Assembly: GCF_035582795.1 (NCBI RefSeq)
Contig: NC_134370.1
Location: 28,817,501 to 28,881,500, forward strand
Reading direction: 5' to 3'
DNA: 64,000 bases
Source of the DNA: Mycteria americana
Taxonomy: Eukaryota > Chordata > Aves > Ciconiiformes > Ciconiidae
Both the position numbers and the translations under genes were made by a program. Of this stretch, positions 60,907-64,000 are shown in pieces (position 1 is the first letter of the stretch; every line of letters starts with the position of its first letter). Under the pieces are notes generated by a model that did not search any database, was not told the origin of the DNA, and worked only from the letters and a program-made list of their open reading frames with translations.

Positions 60907-63900
60907 CTGAAAAAACAGCCATAATTAATTAGCAGGAGCTTTTAATAGCAGTCCTTACCTTTCTGACTTTTGAAGTGGTATTTTGCATGCAAAACAGCAT
61001 TGTTTATGAAACCAGTGTAGGAGTCCCAGGTAGAAACTGAACCTCTCTCCCAATACCTATAGCTATACCCCAGTGCTGTGAATGTCTCCTTGCCTGTACA
61101 CGTTGTCACGGTTGGTTGGAACAAGGTGTTTTCTCTTGCCAGGGGTATTTTTTTGTTTTCTGTTTGCGTGTGTGTTTGTTTTACACAATCTGGTTTTTCC
61201 TACCTGTGCAGGGTAAGTTTATAGACTGTAACTCTGTAAGTATAAAACCTAAGCATTGGGAAGATCTGCCTTATACATCTTAGACTTTCTTCAGAAGCAG
61301 CTGGTATGGTAAAGCTTTGAAGAGTAGGTAAGTTTGTCCACTTATGCCCCAAATGGATACCAGCTGGTGATTCCACTGTGCCAGAAACTTGTCCCTAACA
61401 CTCTGATTTTGCAACAGGAAGGGAAACAATAAAAGTATGTACAGCTAATGCCATTTGCTGACCAAGTCACTCATGTATGGTGCTATATACAAAGTCACTT
61501 ATCTCTGTCAGTTATCTGTATTTGCCTCTCAGTATTCATGAGCCCTTGCTCTTTGAGCATTTCATTCTGCAGGCTCTACTCTGTGAAAGGTCCTGCTGGT
61601 GTTCATGCTTTAATGGAGCCAATTTCCTTTTCATAACTTTTGTGCAGCATTCAGTAACATTTAGATTTTAATACATGTGCATAGAACTGTAGTGGGGTAT
61701 TCTAAACTCCACTAAAGTGATAACATTATCTTGCTTCATTTAAAGTTAGGTCTTGTTCTTGTTTGAGGCCTGAAGAAGCTATGATAATGAGAAAGCAGCA
61801 GTAACTCATTCTGTTGTTGTTTGTAACAGAGACAGAGAGGAAACTGTGAGCTTGTGTTATAATGAACAGTAAGAAACATAAGAGCAGCAACTAGTTCTGT
61901 CTTCAGTACTGTTGTGCGAGAGCAGTGATTTGGAACTGCTGCAGTGCTTCATCCCAAGTCTGTGCCAAGATTTCTGGAGTGTAGGTATCAGATGATGGCA
62001 AACATATGTCAGTAAGGGTTGTAGCCATTGCAGTTTGATGGGATGAGAGATGTACTCTGAGTTGGAATGGTATCCTTGAAGTTGGAGGGTGGGGAGGAGG
62101 AGAGGATTAAAATGTGATCTGATGTACTAGCTGTTATTTAGAAATTGGTTTGGCAGAGCTTAAGAGAATTTTTGGTTGTTTATTTGTAACAAGATTTTGA
62201 TTTGGGGTTTTTTTGAGCATTCACCAGGAGGTGGTGCTGTTAGGACAGAATCCCAAAGAATTAATCTCCCTGTTTACAGAAGACTGCTGAAATATGGCAG
62301 GTACATAAATACTAGCTGCTTTGTAGTTGCCTTTTTTTTCCCCCTTTGTTGCTGCTGTTGGTGTTTTGGGAGTGTTGTTATCTTGTAACTTAGTGGTCAA
62401 GTGAACCATGGTACTTCTCAAAATTTTTGCTTATTTACATGTTTTTTCCATCATGGCTGGAACAGTATGGAGATACTGAAGTTCTGTGTCAGAAATTGAG
62501 GTTACAAAGCAGTGGCCAGTCTTTGTCTACAAACCTTGTCTTTCCTAATAATAGGATAATAGCAAGGTAAGCTCCATTTTACTGTCAGAGAGCTCTAGCT
62601 CTCAGCATCAAGCCTGATGGCCCGATGCAGCTGTATGCTGAACTGCCACCCATCATGTTGGAGAGAGGACCAAGGGCAAGCAAAGGCACGGTGATGAGGT
62701 AACTGCGGATCAGTTGTAGACTGCTGGGAACATTCCCAGATCTAACTACAAATGAACTGTGAAAAGAGGCAGCAGAAGTCATTAGGTGGAGCAAATGGAG
62801 GAGTTTAAGAATCCCCCAGGAGGTTATTTTTCACTTTATTAACCTAGCTGTAGATGGCTGGATCACAGGGTTGGATGGAAAGTTTGGGTGAAGGCCAGCA
62901 TCAGTTGTATGTGGTTGTTAAAGGAGCTTTTGGCCAGCTGTAAGTTACATGCCAGGCTTGTGTAGTTTTGTCCGTTCCCTAGAAATGGAAATGCAAGAGG
63001 GTTAATGTTGGCTAGCTCAAGTTAGTGTTGGCCACTTCTCTTTCTCTAATCATGCATCTTATATCATGCTGGTCCATTAAAGAAAGCCCAGAGCTCTGCT
63101 GTAAGACAAGCAGAAGTAGCTGTCTGTCCTGCCCAAATCGGACTCTGACCCAGAGACACCCTGGCCTTTCCAAACTGCCTAACGGCATGGTGGGCATGCC
63201 TGTTGGCACCGTGCAGGGGCTCCTTTCACCTTTCCCTGATACGGGACCTTAAATGTGCGAAGTGACTTTTTGAAGCAGAAATTATATAAGGTCTTACCCA
63301 AAATGCCACTGTAATCATTCCTTTAGCTTAGCCCTTCTGTGTGAAAGAGGATTCTGTTCGGCACAAACCTCAGCATTGCGCTGACCGCTACTCTAGGCAG
63401 GTGTACGTAGATGGGGAGGTTAGATATGATGGATGACGCTGTCATTTGTTCAGAGCAGGGTGTGCCATGACAGGTATGTATAGCCAACGTAAGGTTGTTG
63501 CATCTCAGTGAGGTCAGCAAAACACTGCACAGCTTTGTGTGCACGTGAACATCTAGAGAACTAGTTAAAGGGGTTGCTGTGAAATGCAGGACCCGGTAGT
63601 GCTTGGTTCCTTGGGGTGGTTGGTTCCTCTCTTCTGACATGGAGACAGACTCGGAGCACATTGCTGTGTTATAAACTGTAATGAGCGTACCACAGGAGGA
63701 GGAGGTGACTTATCCTAGTTTGTCAGGACTGTAAGATGCTACCTAGAACCACAGGACTAGTGCAGTGCCTAAAAAATATGACAAATAGTCCGAGCCCAAG
63801 TGTCTCGGGAAGCACCTGATAGCTGCTGTTAGTGAGTGCTGAGTGTTACTAGAAACCAAAGCATGTTTAGTTCCCAGACCTCACGGCATGGTGTTGGCTG

Positions 63901-64000
63901 AGGGCTGGCCCAGCAGAAACCCTCTCAGCCAGGGCCTGCGTGTCTGCGTCTGGTTAGTGGCTTTCACACCGGAGCAGAGGTGCTCTTGCACTTGCAGTTG
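60907..64000. other. Probable PLAC9 first intron / upstream sequence
   Basis: The missing PLAC9 signal-peptide exon should lie here or beyond the window. No segment with a start codon, a hydrophobic leader and a fitting donor was found. Open frames up to 112 codons (minus strand, 63,323-63,661) show no family resemblance. Confidence 0.5.

Noticed and set aside
61730-61815. Minus-strand ATG followed by a short hydrophobic leader, as a candidate PLAC9 signal-peptide exon
   Set aside because: No GT donor in the required phase follows, and the leader is not similar to that of known PLAC9.

Overview
The window looks like a stretch of bird nuclear chromosome. The evidence is 3'-end CR1 LINE tails in both orientations, a solo LTR of the family beginning TGTCCTGGTTT that is widespread in bird genomes, a compact GC-rich CpG-island promoter, and the gene pair ANXA11 / PLAC9, which also adjoin on human 10q22. 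The exact species cannot be read from the sequence.

Layout: positions 1-16,020 are intergenic, with old CR1 and MIR-like fragments, A/C-rich simple sequence and long poly-C tracts. Positions 16,021-21,830 hold a 5.8 kb endogenous retrovirus (ERV) with two LTRs. It has an uninterrupted 504-residue gag ORF, broken protease and reverse-transcriptase remnants, a large pol deletion, and a broken env-like region. A primer-binding site matching serine tRNA and the Gag layout point to a class III (ERV-L/ERV-S-like) element. A second, complete LTR sits inside the 5' LTR, and a 90 bp end-only relic of the TGTCCTGG LTR sits inside env. Positions 21,831-29,370 are intergenic.

A CpG island at about 29,380-30,010 is the likely ANXA11 promoter and non-coding first exon. 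It is followed by a roughly 12 kb first intron. Fourteen coding exons (41,909-55,819) give a complete 499-residue annexin A11: an N-terminal Pro/Tyr/Gly-rich low-complexity half and four C-terminal annexin repeats. All splice phases close, and the 3' UTR runs to about 56,510. A solo LTR on the minus strand (58,212-58,776) and an old CR1 lie in the gap. Two exons of PLAC9 on the minus strand (59,729-59,849 and 60,806-60,906) face ANXA11 tail to tail; the signal-peptide exon and the last few codons were not found.

Functionally, the host genes are unrelated neighbours: a Ca2+-dependent phospholipid- and RNA-granule-binding annexin, and a small secreted protein. The most unusual object is the ERV. 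Its gag is intact while pol is gutted, its U3 regions are about 99% identical, and its LTR 3' portions differ in length and sequence.
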